From: Megamerina dolium
Lineage: Eukaryota; Arthropoda; Insecta; Diptera; Megamerinidae
DNA: 64,000 nucleotides
Reading direction: 5' to 3'
NCBI GenBank assembly: GCA_963854835.1
Contig: OY978530.1
Coordinates: forward strand, 13,268,609-13,332,608
Shown: piece after piece, positions 46,307 through 57,109 of the stretch
How the letters are laid out: each line of letters opens with the position of its first letter
How positions within the stretch are numbered: position 1 is the stretch's first letter
The notes under the pieces: generated by a model
The model's database searches: none
Told to the model about the DNA's origin: nothing
Seen by the model: only the letters and a program-made list of their open reading frames with translations
Program-made: the position numbers and the translations under genes

Positions 46307-46945
46307 ATGTCACCCAGGAATACATATGCCGAAACAGTCAGTAGTGCTTTGACGTATGAAGCCGCCAGCTTAATGTGTCGACCAGTGCCAGGAGTACGCA
46401 AACTAGAGGGGAAAACATCACATCTGGTTGAAGCAGTGCGTCAGACAGTAAAATCAGTAGTTCAGCCTGAAGTAAGAACAGGTCGACGCGAAAACAAATT
46501 TAATGGTAAGTGCTTCATTTGCGAAAAACGAGGGCATATAGCTCGTGATTGCAATCAATCGAGTATGAAGCCTAAAGGAAGAACAAGGAATCAACACAAA
46601 AATAAATTTGCCGGTAAGTGCTTCATAAGCGATCAAAGAGGACACATGGCGCGTAATTGTCGGCTACGACGCAAGCAACAAAGATCGAATTCACCAGGAC
46701 AACGAAAGGAAGATCGTGATGTCATTCATTGTGATAAAGCTGATACTCCATATCGTCGTACTTGCACCGTAGATAGTAAACATTGTTCTCGGGTAGGAAG
46801 CCAGAATCACACTGTTAACCTACGACTTACGAATGTATTATCGGAAGAGTCATGGACAACCGAACGAGTTCAAGAAGATCAACGGAACGACCCAGATCTC
46901 TCAAAGATCATGAAATACAAGGAGCAGGGCATACGTCCAGATTAG
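46307..46945 (+). pseudogene. gypsy G1 nucleocapsid joined to pol spacer
   Basis: One open frame that starts in gag (zinc knuckle CFICEKRGHIARDC; second knuckle CFISDQRGHMARNC, with its second Cys lost) and passes at about 46750 directly into the spacer that normally follows RNase H (RRTC...HCSRV, LRLTNVLSEESWTTERVQED), ending at TAG 46943. The deletion removes protease, RT and RNase H but preserves the frame. Confidence 0.9.
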
Positions 46946-46951
46946 CAAGAA

Positions 46952-48149
46952 ATGGCTAATGAGAGTCCAATAGCAAAGGCATACTGGGCGCAGTGGCAAA
47001 GCCTGCACTTACGAGACGGATGTTTATACAGAGCATGGGAAAGTGAAGATGGAAAAATCACTAATGATCTTCTAGTGGTACCCAAGGCGAGAATAAATGA
47101 AGTGATAGCTGAGTATCACAATGCCTCCAGTGGAGGGCATTTGGGAATCACCAAAACCGTCGAGAAAATAAAGAAACTATTTTGTTGGGTTGGATGTCAT
47201 GACCATGTCGCTGATTGGATTCGGAAGTGTAAGCAATGTGCAATGGCCAAAGGTTCCACTAAGAAAAGTCGAGGTAAGATGCACCAATACACCGTGGGTG
47301 CTCCATTCGAGCGAATTGCTATGGACATAGCTGGACCATTTCCAATAAGCAACGCAGGAAACAAGTATGTTCTGGTGGTTATAGATTACTTCAGTAAATG
47401 GCCTGAAGTATACCCCATTCCAAATCAAGAAGCTAGTACTGTTCCGGATGTATTCGTGAATCAATGGATTACTCGTTTTGGTGTACCGATGGAGTTACAC
47501 TCAGACCAAGGTCGAAATTTCGAATCAGTTGTATTCCAAGAGATATGCCGTATGCTGGGTATATACAAAACTCGTACAACACCTTTGCATCCACAATCTG
47601 ATGGCATGGTAGAACGATTTAACCGTACCTTAGAGGAATATTTGAGAAAAGTCGTAGATAAATACCAAAGACACTGGGATGTACATATACCAATGTTCCT
47701 CATGGCATATCGATGCGCACAACATGATACGACGGCTACTACACCGGCAATGGCAATTTTTGGAAACGAGTTAAGACTGCCAGCTGATTTAAAATTTGGA
47801 GTCGTAACACCAACGAGATCAACCGAAGGTAATTATACTAGCGAAAAGCGGGAACAGTTGAATGAAGTTCATCAGAGAGCGGTCGCAGATGATAAGCGAT
47901 AAGATGAAGGCCAGGTATGACTTGAAAGCAAATTCAAAAGGGTTCTATGAAGGAGAGCTTGTAATGCTTCATAATCCGCAACGAAAGAAAGGACTGTCTC
48001 TTAAACTACAGACTCATTGGGAAGGACCATATGAGATTATAGCAAAGATAAATGACGTAGTGTGTCGTATTCAACGTGCCTGGAATAAAAGAGCAAAGTT
48101 TAAAGTAGTGCACTTGGAGCGACTTGCGCCATATCGAGGGGAAGAATAA
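46952..48149 (+). pseudogene. gypsy G1 integrase, nearly intact
   Basis: Frame 46952-47902 has the zinc-binding N-terminus (HNASSGGHLGITKTVEK, CKQCAMAKG), the core IAMDIAGPFPISNAGN (Asp 1), MELHSDQGRNFES (Asp 2) and HPQSDGMVERFNRTLEE (Glu), all intact. A single frame change near 47880 leads to the C-terminal DNA-binding part (47862-48149: SLKLQTHWEGPYEI, FKVVHLERLAPY). This is the best-preserved integrase in the window. Confidence 0.92.
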
Positions 48150-48187
48150 AAACTTGTTCGGGACGAACAAGGTTAAGAGGAGGGCAG

Positions 48188-48628
48188 TGTAACGAGTATC
48201 GATAGTTGGTTACTCATCACTATTGGACTGACACTATTGGCAGCATCGAAACGAATGTCAACAAAAACAAAAAGAAATAAGTAATAACCAGAACAAGCCA
48301 ACGAGAAAGAAAGAGAAGAATCTCGATAAAGGAAGATTCTGGGGTGTTGCCAACAGAGTATAAATAGAGCCAGTGTTGAGAAGTGACAGTCAGTCTAATT
48401 CCGAACGTGAATGCGAAAACATTGATACAGAGGCAAAAGTTGCAAGTATATTAGTGTTATTGTAAATAGTTGATTGTAAACAGTGTTTATTGTAAATAGA
48501 GATTATTAAATAAATTGTTGCTGTATATAGTTGTATAAAATAAGTGTTGCAGTGATTATTAACAGAATCCAGTGATAGAACAAGGTAATTCAAATAGAAT
48601 TAAACGCTCACAGAATAAAAACGTATCA
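48188..48628 (+). repeat. 3' LTR of G1 (full length)
   Basis: TGTAACG to ACGTATCA, 441 bp, preceded by the purine tract. Same TATA and AATAAA signals as the 5' LTR. Confidence 0.9.
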
Positions 48629-48631
48629 ATA

Positions 48632-48741
48632 TGCAGATTGCGATTGGTGCGACGCAAATCTCTGTCCCGTTCAGCCCACAAGTCCAGCAATTTGATTTCA
48701 TCGCTGGTACACCAGATTTTCCGATACTTGTTTTCTGCCAT
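48632..48741 (-). pseudogene. SANT/Myb-like exon disrupted by gypsy insertion
   Basis: Minus strand from ATG 48741: MAENKYRKIWCTSDEIKLLD then LWAERDRDLRRTNRNL, the W-spacing of the Myb/SANT-like proteins that partner PIF/Harbinger transposases. Reading is cut at 48632 by the G1 LTR; the original continuation lies at 45033 downward. Too short to be a full domain. Confidence 0.5.
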
Positions 48742-49061
48742 CTAAAAAAAAATAGTATTGTTAATATACATATTTGCATATATATTGTAACAAAAATAGC
48801 TTACTTCTCTTCTTGCGCTTTTTTCTTTATTTTAATTTCTTTTCTTTTTCTTCCTGTCAATGCAAATCACCATTCACAATAGCAACCAAATACCAATTTT
48901 TAACGGAGTTGCCATGTCGAAATTAGTAAATTCAGCTAAATGCACGAAAATTTTGTGCATTTATTATGGCGTTAATGTGCATTTGGATAAAGCAAATGCA
49001 TGAGTTAATGTTCATTAAGGCTGTTAATGCAAATTAAGGCTGCCGTCTGTCTAGCCTATTA

Positions 49062-49376
49062 GATTCTTGGGTATTTACAAATGATTACTGAAACAGAGAT
49101 GTAATATTTGAACAAATTTATTGTGCTGCATTAAATTTCAATTGATTTTTTAATGGATACCACGCTGAATGACTTGATCAAAACAGCAACCATATATGCT
49201 GAGAATGTGTATTTTTGGAGCGATAATCATAGAGGTGTACTGGGTAAAGTAATTGAGTTAATAAAAAAGGTATTATCGAAAAATCGACAAAAAATATCAC
49301 GATCTAGTGGAATAAAAAATGGCGAAAAAACGAAGTACAAACGGATCTTTCTAATTTCTGACAAAGGAATTACAAC
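49062..49376. other. Unassigned; weak 75-aa ORF
   Basis: The plus-strand frame from 49153 is short and Lys-rich with no known motif; it may be decayed sequence upstream of the transposase piece that follows. Confidence 0.35.
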
Positions 49377-49535
49377 ATAACGACTTCTGGGTCTTCAAAA
49401 ATTATTTAAGGATGACCAATGCGAAATTACAGAACTTCCTGCGGCTCATTGAAAAGGATATAAAAAAAAAGTGAAACGCCAGTTGGAAATGCAATACCGC
49501 CAGATCAACAACTGGCAGTGCAGGTGTAATAATGA
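49377..49535 (+). pseudogene. Harbinger transposase N-terminal fragment
   Basis: Reads HNDFWVFKNYLRMTNAKLQN then FLRLIEKDIKK and, after a shift in the A-run at about 49463, TPVGNAIPPDQQLAVQV and stop. This matches the region before the catalytic domain of PIF/Harbinger transposases (F.nflRm ... I.PDqqLA). Nothing further follows. Confidence 0.5.
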
Positions 49536-49621
49536 TAGTGATTGTATCAGTAAATACGAATAGCATTATTTGGCAAAATTACAAATAAAAATGTATTTAT
49601 ATTTAGTAATAAACTCAAAAT

Positions 49622-49983
49622 AAAAAAAAAAATAAATATGTGGCACTTAAAGCCCCAAAGGGCTCATTGGCCGAGCTTCTCTTCCATTACTGTTGTGCGT
49701 CTTAAATTTGGACAGTATTAAAATGGACCTACTTATTTAAGCCGGTTCCGAACGGCAGAACACTTGTGACATCACTTTTCCTGAGCTTTGTCACAGAGTT
49801 CTTTAAGAAGCTTTTTCATGGCAAGTTGTTACTGTCGGAAGAATTGCCAATTGCTTGCCGACAGGTGGGTACCGTTCGAAAGAAAAATCTTATCGATATT
49901 AAATTTGTTATGCATCAGCCGGGGATTGAACCACGACCTACAGATCAGAAGGCGAACACACTAACCACTGAGCTACGGCACCC
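49622..49983 (-). mobile_element. tRNA-derived SINE (copy l) with 10-bp TSD
   Basis: Full-length minus-strand copy; AACTCAAAAT at 49612-49621 and 49984-49993. Intact A and B boxes. Confidence 0.95.
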
Positions 49984-49993
49984 AACTCAAAAT

Positions 49994-50757
49994 GTATTTA
50001 TAAAAAAATGGCGCTCGTTCTTGTTCATCCGATGTCGTCCTATATCGATCCGCGTGATTTCGTTGAATATTCTCGAATGTCTGTCCTTTCTCTCTGGTAT
50101 GTTTCTTGTTGTATTGTCTTCTTCATTAGTTTTCTTGCTTTTGTCTTTTGGTGTTGTAGATGATGTTTGTACTTCGATCGTAGACGACACATATTATGAC
50201 AGCTGGTGTCAATAGTTATCAACTCTTTCCTATATTGGTTTCAAAGGACTGAAATTTTGCCCGGATATCATGTTTACCTATATCGCTAGCAATTTTAGAC
50301 AATTGCTGTTGCATAGCTCTGCTCCACGAAAACACCATTTCTGAATAAAATAATAAATTTAAAGTTATAGAATTTCTTTGGTTAACGAAAAAATTCTCTC
50401 AATCAGTACATACTCAGAATATAAAATAAGCGCGAATAGCTTTCTTTAAAGGGAATTTATATAACTAAAGTTTAAAATTTAATAATCCGTCGCAGTTGTC
50501 AACATATATGTATGTACGGAATACCCGTAAAGAAATGTATCATTTGGAAATATTCTTTCTCACATTTTCTTTTTCTCTATATAAAATTTCATATGAGAAA
50601 TTGGTCTATATCGTACCGAGAACAGCAATCAGAAATGATTGTCATGCATATGCTCATTTGGAGTTAATTTTTCATTTTGCATTGAAACCAACAACTTTTT
50701 TTTATTGGCGTTCAATTGAATGGTCGTATACCACGGATTATGAAGCGCTCTATATAA
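49994..50757. other. Unassigned; possible minus-strand coding remnant
   Basis: On the minus strand 50335-50222 reads MVFSWSRAMQQQLSKIASDI before a stop, with further short frames (rich in Lys/Gln) to 49985. It may be the rest of the Harbinger-type gene whose fragment is at 49377. No family match I would defend. 50496-50757 holds nothing. Confidence 0.3.
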
Positions 50758-51225
50758 CCCAGTGTCCACACGTGCAAGTGCAAGTTCGAAAAACTCAATA
50801 CATTCAAACTTTTCCACTAATACACTCACACATTTGCTACTTGCAGAGCTACTTGCAAGCAAATTTCAAAGGCAGTGAATTTTTGGCACATGCTGCAAGT
50901 AAATGTCAAAGACAAATACAGTGTTACCGTATGTGTGTTTTCCGCCCTCCCTAATTTATATTAACATTTCAGCGAGTAATTTTATTTCGTTATAATGCCA
51001 TTATTTTAATTTATAATGCTAAAATAATATTATAGAACATCATTATATAGCATTTCTATACGTGATGATAGTTAAAATAAAGTTGAAAAGTACTTACGAC
51101 AAAATTTTTAACACCAACTTTTTTCCAGTTGTAATGACAAAGCATTTGTATATATGGCAACACTGAATAGTTTTAATTTACAATTGTGCGGTTTGGTGTA
51201 TTTTTTAAGAAAAATTAAATAAATA

Positions 51226-53113
51226 ATGGAGGCAAAATTGTCCAACGACAACATTTTGAAGCTTATTGGGCTCTATCGGTCGCACGAGATGTTGTGGAAT
51301 ATGAACATCTCTTCATACAGGCGCAACGACCTTAAGGTAAAAGCTTTTAATGAAATCGCTGCTGAAATGCGTTTGTCGGTGGATATTATTAAAAAGAAAA
51401 TACGGGGGCTGCGATCCACCTACACTGCAGAAAAAAGGAAGATGAATGATGGGAAAAAGTCGGGATCAGGAGCAGATTCAGTGTACGTGCCGTCAATCTT
51501 TTGGTACAATGAGATGTGTTTTCTTGATGCATCCATTTCCACTCGGAAGTCGTTGGACAGCTCCAACCAGGTTAGTATAATGAAGTATGTATACAATATT
51601 TTGAATTGTAGTCGAATTTTAGTTTGTACGAAAACTATTTTTTATTTTTATTAGTACCTACAATGAGTAGTTACATAGCAATAAACTAGAACCTCAAAAA
51701 TAATATTTAAAAAAAGGCAAAGACGAAGACCGCCTGTATTAGGAAGGCGAAATCTTCAATTTTTCCCATTGAAAATTAACATTTCCATCCGTAATAAAAT
51801 GTCGGGATAGTTCATCCCTAATACGGCATGCATATTTATATGTGTTACTATGCTGCTGCCCAATAGAGGAAAATGTTTGTGGTGGACTCTCAGGTACAAA
51901 ATCCCATGACATTGGTGTGGTCTTACGTTTTGTCAAGTAGTTGTGCAAAACACAACATGTCAATACTATTGAATCGACTGTAGATGGTAGGACTTCAATT
52001 GGTCGATTGAAGATACAAAACCGTTTTGCCAATCTACCAAATGCGCACTCTACAACCATTCTGGCACGACAGAGCCGATAATTAAAAATTTCCTGCTGCA
52101 CACTCAAATTCATCCCTCTGCTATATGGCTTAATAAGGTTTTTGTCCATACGAAACGCATCGTCTCCAATAAAAAAAAACGGTATTTTGCTGCCTTGTCC
52201 GGAAACAAGTTCGGTGGCTTTTGGAATTTTTAAGCTATTATTCTGTAAAGCATTATGCAGGAACCCATCCTGGTAGATTGTGCTGTCCGAAGCTTTTCCG
52301 TTACACCCAACGTCAATAAAAGTAAATCGGCTGTGAGCATCTACCAACGCAAAAAGAACTATGCTGAAGAATCCCTTAAAATTATAAAATTGGGAACCGC
52401 TGTTAGGTGGGGCTTTAATGCGAATGTGTTTGCCATCTAACGCACCCAAAGTATGCGGAAATTGCCATATGCCATTAAAATCGTAAGCGATATCTTTCCA
52501 CCCTTCTTCTGTGCCAGGGACCTTAAAATAATAAATAGCAAGTTTAATATATAAGTATATATATATAATAAAGTTGATATTTATGCATATATTAATAATT
52601 TATGTATACAGACTGTATTTTAAAAATGATTAATTTCTTTTCTTTCAGACTAGTGCCGATTCTTTCAACTATGACGATTGCATTGAAGAAGTCGACTCGA
52701 ACACAGCATCTCAATGCTATGAACCGTACTCATATTCACGACAGAGAAAACGCCCTAGGACAGAAAACACAACGAAGTTCGACGAAGCACTACAAAAACT
52801 TATTGGCATCAACGCCAAGGAGGACGACGAGTTCACTTCATTTGGGACAAGCATTGCTGTTCAGCTGAAAAAGATGCCGGAAGAGGATGCATATCCGTTG
52901 ATGGGAGAGATACAAAATTTGGTGACGCAGCGCAAACTTAAAAATGTACAGAAAGATTCCAGATTTAGCGCAACACCTGTGAGCGCCTCACTGGAAAGTA
53001 CTCGCTTCACTTCAACGCCGCTACACAGTCCACTAGAAGGTCCGACATCTTTCGCCGATATTTTAAGTACTGCCATTTCGGACGCTGACATTAGCATTAC
53101 ATGTGACCCTTAA
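51226..53113 (+). CDS. MADF-BESS protein of Harbinger element (2 exons)
   Basis: Exons 51226-51570 and 52649-53113. Donor CAG|GTTAGT, acceptor TTCTTTCAG|ACT, phase 0, giving 269 residues. MADF domain at about residues 7-95 (NILKLIGLYRSHEMLWNMNI, IIKKKIRGLRSTYTAEKRK, SIFWYNEMCFLD). Basic stretch RQRKRPR near 145, likely nuclear localisation. BESS-like motif at about 172-210 (FTSFGTSIAVQLKKMP, YPLMGEIQNLV). In PIF/Harbinger elements the Myb/SANT-like partner brings the transposase to the nucleus and element ends; that role is from family knowledge. The 1,078-bp intron contains the whole last exon of the antisense transposase gene. A gene fused from an unrelated exon is unlikely, because frame and domain order fit. 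Confidence 0.85.
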
Positions 53114-54196
53114 AGTATTATTTATATTTTATTCTAATGTGTTAAGGTTAGGTCAGACTACGCTAATATTTTAAATTTTCATATACAAATTTGAAGGCAT
53201 AATTTTTTAAAGAATTCTCATAAAAAACAGGGCAACTGTTTGCTCATTCAATATTTTTGTAAGAGCAAATAGGGAAAATAAAATTTTCAATGAAAATTTC
53301 TGCAAGATTTGTTTAGCAAATAAAAAATTAAAAGTTTATACAATATGAAAAATTGTAGAAAAATATTAGCGTAGTCTGACCTTACCGTTAGGCTTTCTAA
53401 TGTTCTATGAAATACAATATTTTCCTAAAACATGTAACTCTTTTACGATTTTATTTGGTTGGAAATGCGTTTTTTGTTGGAAAAGGCAAAATATGCCGAC
53501 AAGAAGAAGAGCTTACTGGTTTATTCTTTCGACGCAAACATTCTACAAACAATTGAATTATAACCTAGGGAAAACGCAAATAATCTCAGATGCATACTTA
53601 ACAAATTTTTTTTGCTAAATTTATTGTCATATTTTTGGGGAAAAAATTGATTGATATTCTCCTATGTAATGAAATTTGTTATATACTAACCTTCAAATAT
53701 TCATTTCTTAGCGCTTCATAGATTGCATGTAATACAGCTGGAATAAACCCTCCAATTGTTGATTTTGACACTCTCGTCAAGAATTCCAGCGATCTTAATG
53801 AGTCACCAGTCGCCAAGAATCGCAATGTTATCGCCAACCTTGTTCTTGGAGGTATAGCTGCCCGCATACATGAATCTGCTTTCTTTATATTTCCTTCAAC
53901 CTGGATTTTATATAAATTAATTTTTTTGGATATGAGCAGTATATGTATGGACATACCAAGCTAAGAATTTCCTCGAACTGTTCCAATTTCAAACGGGTGA
54001 AATTTTTAAAATCCCTCTCGTCATCTTCCCAACGCATATCCTTCAGTAAATGCGCTTCTATGTCGTATTCAGACCTTTTTATTAAAAGTGGCTTCACCCA
54101 GTATCTTCTTGTTGTTTGTCTCTTGCTTAAATTTTCACTTTCACTTTCGCACTCCAATTTTTTTAGTTCAAGGAGAACCTTCGTCTTTGATGCCAT
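51739..54196 (-). CDS. PIF/Harbinger transposase (3 exons)
   Basis: Exons 54196-53957, 53900-53691 and 52521-51739; donors TTG|GTATGT and AAG|GTTAGT, acceptors ATCCAG|GTT and TTTTAAG|GTC, all phase 0, total 410 residues. An in-frame ATG at 54250 would add 18 residues, but that part lies in the subterminal repeats, so MASKTK at 54196 is preferred. N-terminal region FKNFTRLKLEQFEEILSL; helix-turn-helix-like LAITLRFLATGDSLRSLEFL and VSKSTIGGFI; DDE_Tnp_4 core with FPHTLGALDGKHIRIKAPP, FIDVGCNGKASDSTIYQDG, FFIGDDAFRM and RARMVVECAFGRLAKRF, all acidic positions present. Length is normal for the family. Intron 2 (1,169 bp) holds exon 2 of the antisense MADF gene. An AATAAAAATA on this strand near 51650 is a possible polyadenylation signal. 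Confidence 0.9.
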
Positions 54197-54357
54197 TTTA
54201 TAAATGAACTTGCACTTGCACGTGTAGACACTCAAGCTACTTGCAGGCATTTTCGCAAATTTTCGAAACTTTTCGGAGAGAATACGTATACTCTACTTGC
54301 AGCAAGTTACTTGCACGTGTGGACGCAGTGTAAGGATTGTGCGATTGTTTGTTCAAA

Positions 54358-54440
54358 ATCAAACTATTAGACTAAACAATTCAAACTATCAAACTTGTCG
54401 ACTAAACAATTCAAACTATCAAACTTTTCGACTAAACAAT
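54358..54440. repeat. 33-bp tandem repeat, ~2.5 copies
   Basis: Unit contains ACTAAACAATTCAAACTATC, starting at about 54371 and 54404, with a partial third at 54431. Just outside the Harbinger right end. Confidence 0.85.
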
Positions 54441-55849
54441 TCGATCCAGGAATCACTCGACCACGTGGTCGACCAAGGTCCATTCACCTCATCAGAATAC
54501 GGAAATGCTTTGTACGTGAACAAAACAAATAATTTCCGTGTTTTTGCTACAACAACAACAATAACAGCTAAACAATTCGCTTACTCAAAAATATGATTTA
54601 TCAAAATTGAAATTATCCGATTAATCAGAAATTTGACTAATCAAAATATTTTTCATTTTTATTTTCTTTGCTTTTGAAATTTTCTTTTGGGAATAAACAT
54701 TTTAAACACATTCTCATATTCATAGTTTTGAAAGGTTTCCCGTCTACTTTATATTGGTAAATATATTATAAATATTTTGAATTATTTCATCCTGATTAAA
54801 CGAATAATTTTAATTTGAATATACAAAATCATAATTATTGGAATAATTTCACAATTGAAACGATTAATTAAATTTTTTGAACAAACGATTAATTGCACAG
54901 TCCCACTTTATTCCAAAACTCCACTTAGAGAAGATCACGACATGTTAAAATCCGATATATTGTAAGAAACAACAGATGATGACTTTGTGTATAACAAATG
55001 TAAACAAATTTTTTTATACACAGAATGACACATCATCTGTGTATAAAGTCATCAGCTGTTTTTCATTATTTTTTTTTACACGTAAATTATCATAACCTTA
55101 ACTCTTTGAATCATCATTTTCGATGGTGAAGCTATTACAGGTCACAGATTGTACGATTGCAAACCACTTTTACGAAAACAATATTTTATAAAAACTTCTT
55201 GTTAATTTGCAAACAAGCATGGTGCTAAAGAATTGAATCGATACCAGAAATGAATTTTTTTTCTGCATTTATTACGTGACCTTCTGTATTGGAACCTTGT
55301 TGGTATTCCATGTTCTGTGTATACAATACATATGGTGTCGTGTAACCATTGGTTGGTTCGTTCGTGATATATCGTATTTATGCATAATACAGAGCAAACG
55401 TATCGTTGTCGTCGTTCGACTTGCGTGCACGTAAGATATTTTACGGCTTATATAAAAAAAAATAATAAATTCGTGTGAATCATTCGTTTCGACGTATTAT
55501 TTTTTATCTCAGTGCGGTATTAATATATGAAGAAAGAAATCGCTGGGAACTATAACGAGAAAGTGAGAATAAACGTTGGTGTATTTCCTCCCGTTCAGTC
55601 TTTTTTTTGTTTTTTTTTTATTACTATTGTATTGCTTGTATCTACGCATGATAGTATATTTTGTTTGTTTGTGCCTTATAAAAACGAAAATATCGTAACC
55701 ATAAAAAAATCTGTTTGAATTACGTGAGTAAATCTGTAAAATCCGATTACCTCTTGGGTGAAACAAGAAACTGAATTGCTGGACCCAGTAACACACCCCC
55801 AACAGTAAGAATGAGCGTCTGAATTTCCGAGAAAGTATATTATATATTA
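54441..55849. other. No recognisable gene
   Basis: AT-rich. A loose inverted pair (GATGATGACTTTGTGTATAAC / TGTATAAAGTCATCAGCTG) lies at about 54972-55060. Nothing else supported. Confidence 0.5.
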
Positions 55850-56039
55850 CATATTTATATATATACTATATATAGAGCATATATATATACTATGTATATA
55901 TAGCATATATATTCTATATATATAGTATATATATATGTGTGTGTATAAATATATGTATATATATGTGTATATATATATATGTGTGTGTATATATATACAT
56001 ATATATATATATATGTGTATGTACATATATATGTGTGTG

Positions 56040-56084
<45 letters not shown>

Positions 56085-56155
56085 ATATACATGTATATGT
56101 GTGTGTGTGTGTGTGTGTATACTTATATACTTATTTATTTGCTGTACATATATAT
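55850..56155. repeat. TA/TG microsatellite
   Basis: Imperfect TATA then TATG/GTGT tracts. Open frames here are spurious. Confidence 0.95.
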
Positions 56156-56454
56156 ATAAGGTTCGCTAACATTGCCATAAAAATTCTCAACATAATTTTC
56201 AGACGATTCATTTCATACTCAGATGGAGGATGAGATAAAAATGTAGCTAATATATCGATAAGAGGAATTGCGGAATATACTTGAAGTAGTTGGTGCCCAA
56301 GGTTCAACTATGGGCTATTAGACTTTCAGTATTTACTATCAAATTAAAGAAATTTTTTAGTCTAGAAAGAAAAGGTACCGAAAGGATAGCAATGGTGGAG
56401 TGAACAAATCACAGAACAAGTGCAGAATACGGATTCCTAAGAGTACGAACATTA

Positions 56455-56720
56455 AAAATTGCCTCGAATAAAACTTTTTTTTTGTGAATATAACAAGCAA
56501 AAATTATTTGCTAGCAACACCCATATAAGGAGTGGCTCAAGGTCAAAAGTATATACGGATAAAGTTTTTTTAATATGTAATGATTTCAATACAATTACCA
56601 CTATGTCTTCTAATTAAGTTTCGCGACCAACAGTATTTTATAAAAAAAAAAGTCTTTTGGTTTACGGGCACAAAAAAATTACCCTTGTAAGATCGACGCC
56701 GCTTTCATGGCAAACAGTAT
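56455..56720. repeat. Degenerate relative of the 1.16-kb inverted-repeat MITE
   Basis: Shared order with 40820-41430: TTTGTGAATATAA, GCTAGCAACACCCATATAAGG, GTGGCTCAAGGTCAAA, AATTACC..TATGTCTT, TTTCGCGAC-CAGTATTTT, AAAGTC-TTTTG, GACGCCG-TTCATGG. One end only. Confidence 0.7.
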
Positions 56721-57109
56721 TATGGGATAAAAATTGTTTTTGAAGGCCGGCCTTTGACCTTAGTTTGTTTTAACCACAAAAATAATATTTTTTTATCTCG
56801 GTCAGGTCGGACGGTTTACATTGTCCTGAAATAATCATCAATTCCGACCCAAAATGTGACGCTGAAGTAAGAAAAATTATGAAGCGTTTTAGGCGAAAAG
56901 TGTGAACACAATGCCGAAGCATAGCGATTCCGCCACTGTCGTGGTTATCAAAGATTTTCAGTACATGCTTGCTTTTTTTTGTTCCCTTACAAAGCATTTC
57001 AGTATTCTGCTAAGTTGAATGCACCTTGGTCGACCATATGTTGCCTCTAATTTGAACAGCCTAGTTTTACTTTTAACACTTCGACGCGCGACTCGTTTTT
57101 CATACCTCA
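56721..57109. other. No recognisable gene
   Basis: Nothing identified on either strand. Confidence 0.5.

Larger units (their letters stand above)
45034..48628 (+). mobile_element. gypsy G1 retrotransposon with both LTRs, internally deleted
   Basis: 5' LTR 45034-45422 (its last ~50 bp are missing), gag, nucleocapsid fused to the pol spacer, integrase, purine tract AAGAGGAGGGCAG (48175-48187), 3' LTR 48188-48628. ATAT flanks both sides (45030-45033, 48629-48632). Protease, RT and RNase H are missing. I count four differences over 389 bp between the LTRs (about 1%), so the insertion is recent. Confidence 0.92.
44742..49058. mobile_element. Harbinger-type element, TTA-flanked, split by gypsy G1
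   Basis: Ends TAGCCTAGACAGACG and (right, complement) TAGGCTAGACAGACG with similar inner TTAATTT-CATTAA. TTA duplications at 44739-44741 and 49059-49061. Without the gypsy the element is about 0.72 kb. It contains a short minus-strand SANT-like coding stretch. TWA targets are typical of PIF/Harbinger. Probably non-autonomous. Confidence 0.75.
50758..54330. mobile_element. Complete PIF/Harbinger transposon
   Basis: 3,573 bp. Left TIR begins CCCAGTGTCCACACGTGCAA, right complement CACTGCGTCCACACGTGCAA (19 of 22 match). TAA duplications at 50755-50757 and 54331-54333. Subterminal TGCAAG/CTTGCA motifs recur at both ends, and a second TIR-like block (GCACGTGTAGACACT) lies at 54217-54233. It encodes the two proteins characteristic of the superfamily: a DDE transposase (minus) and a MADF (Myb/SANT-like) protein (plus), both without stops once introns are removed. 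The genes converge and interdigitate. A candidate for a recently active copy. Confidence 0.92.

Noticed and set aside
50496..50954. 152-aa plus-strand frame overlapping the Harbinger left end
   Set aside because: It runs across the TSD and TIR, has no domain and no stable composition.
52602..53097. Alternative frames over MADF exon 2 (52602-52868 plus strand, 53097-52861 minus strand)
   Set aside because: They conflict with the frame that joins exon 1 in phase and carries the BESS-like motif.
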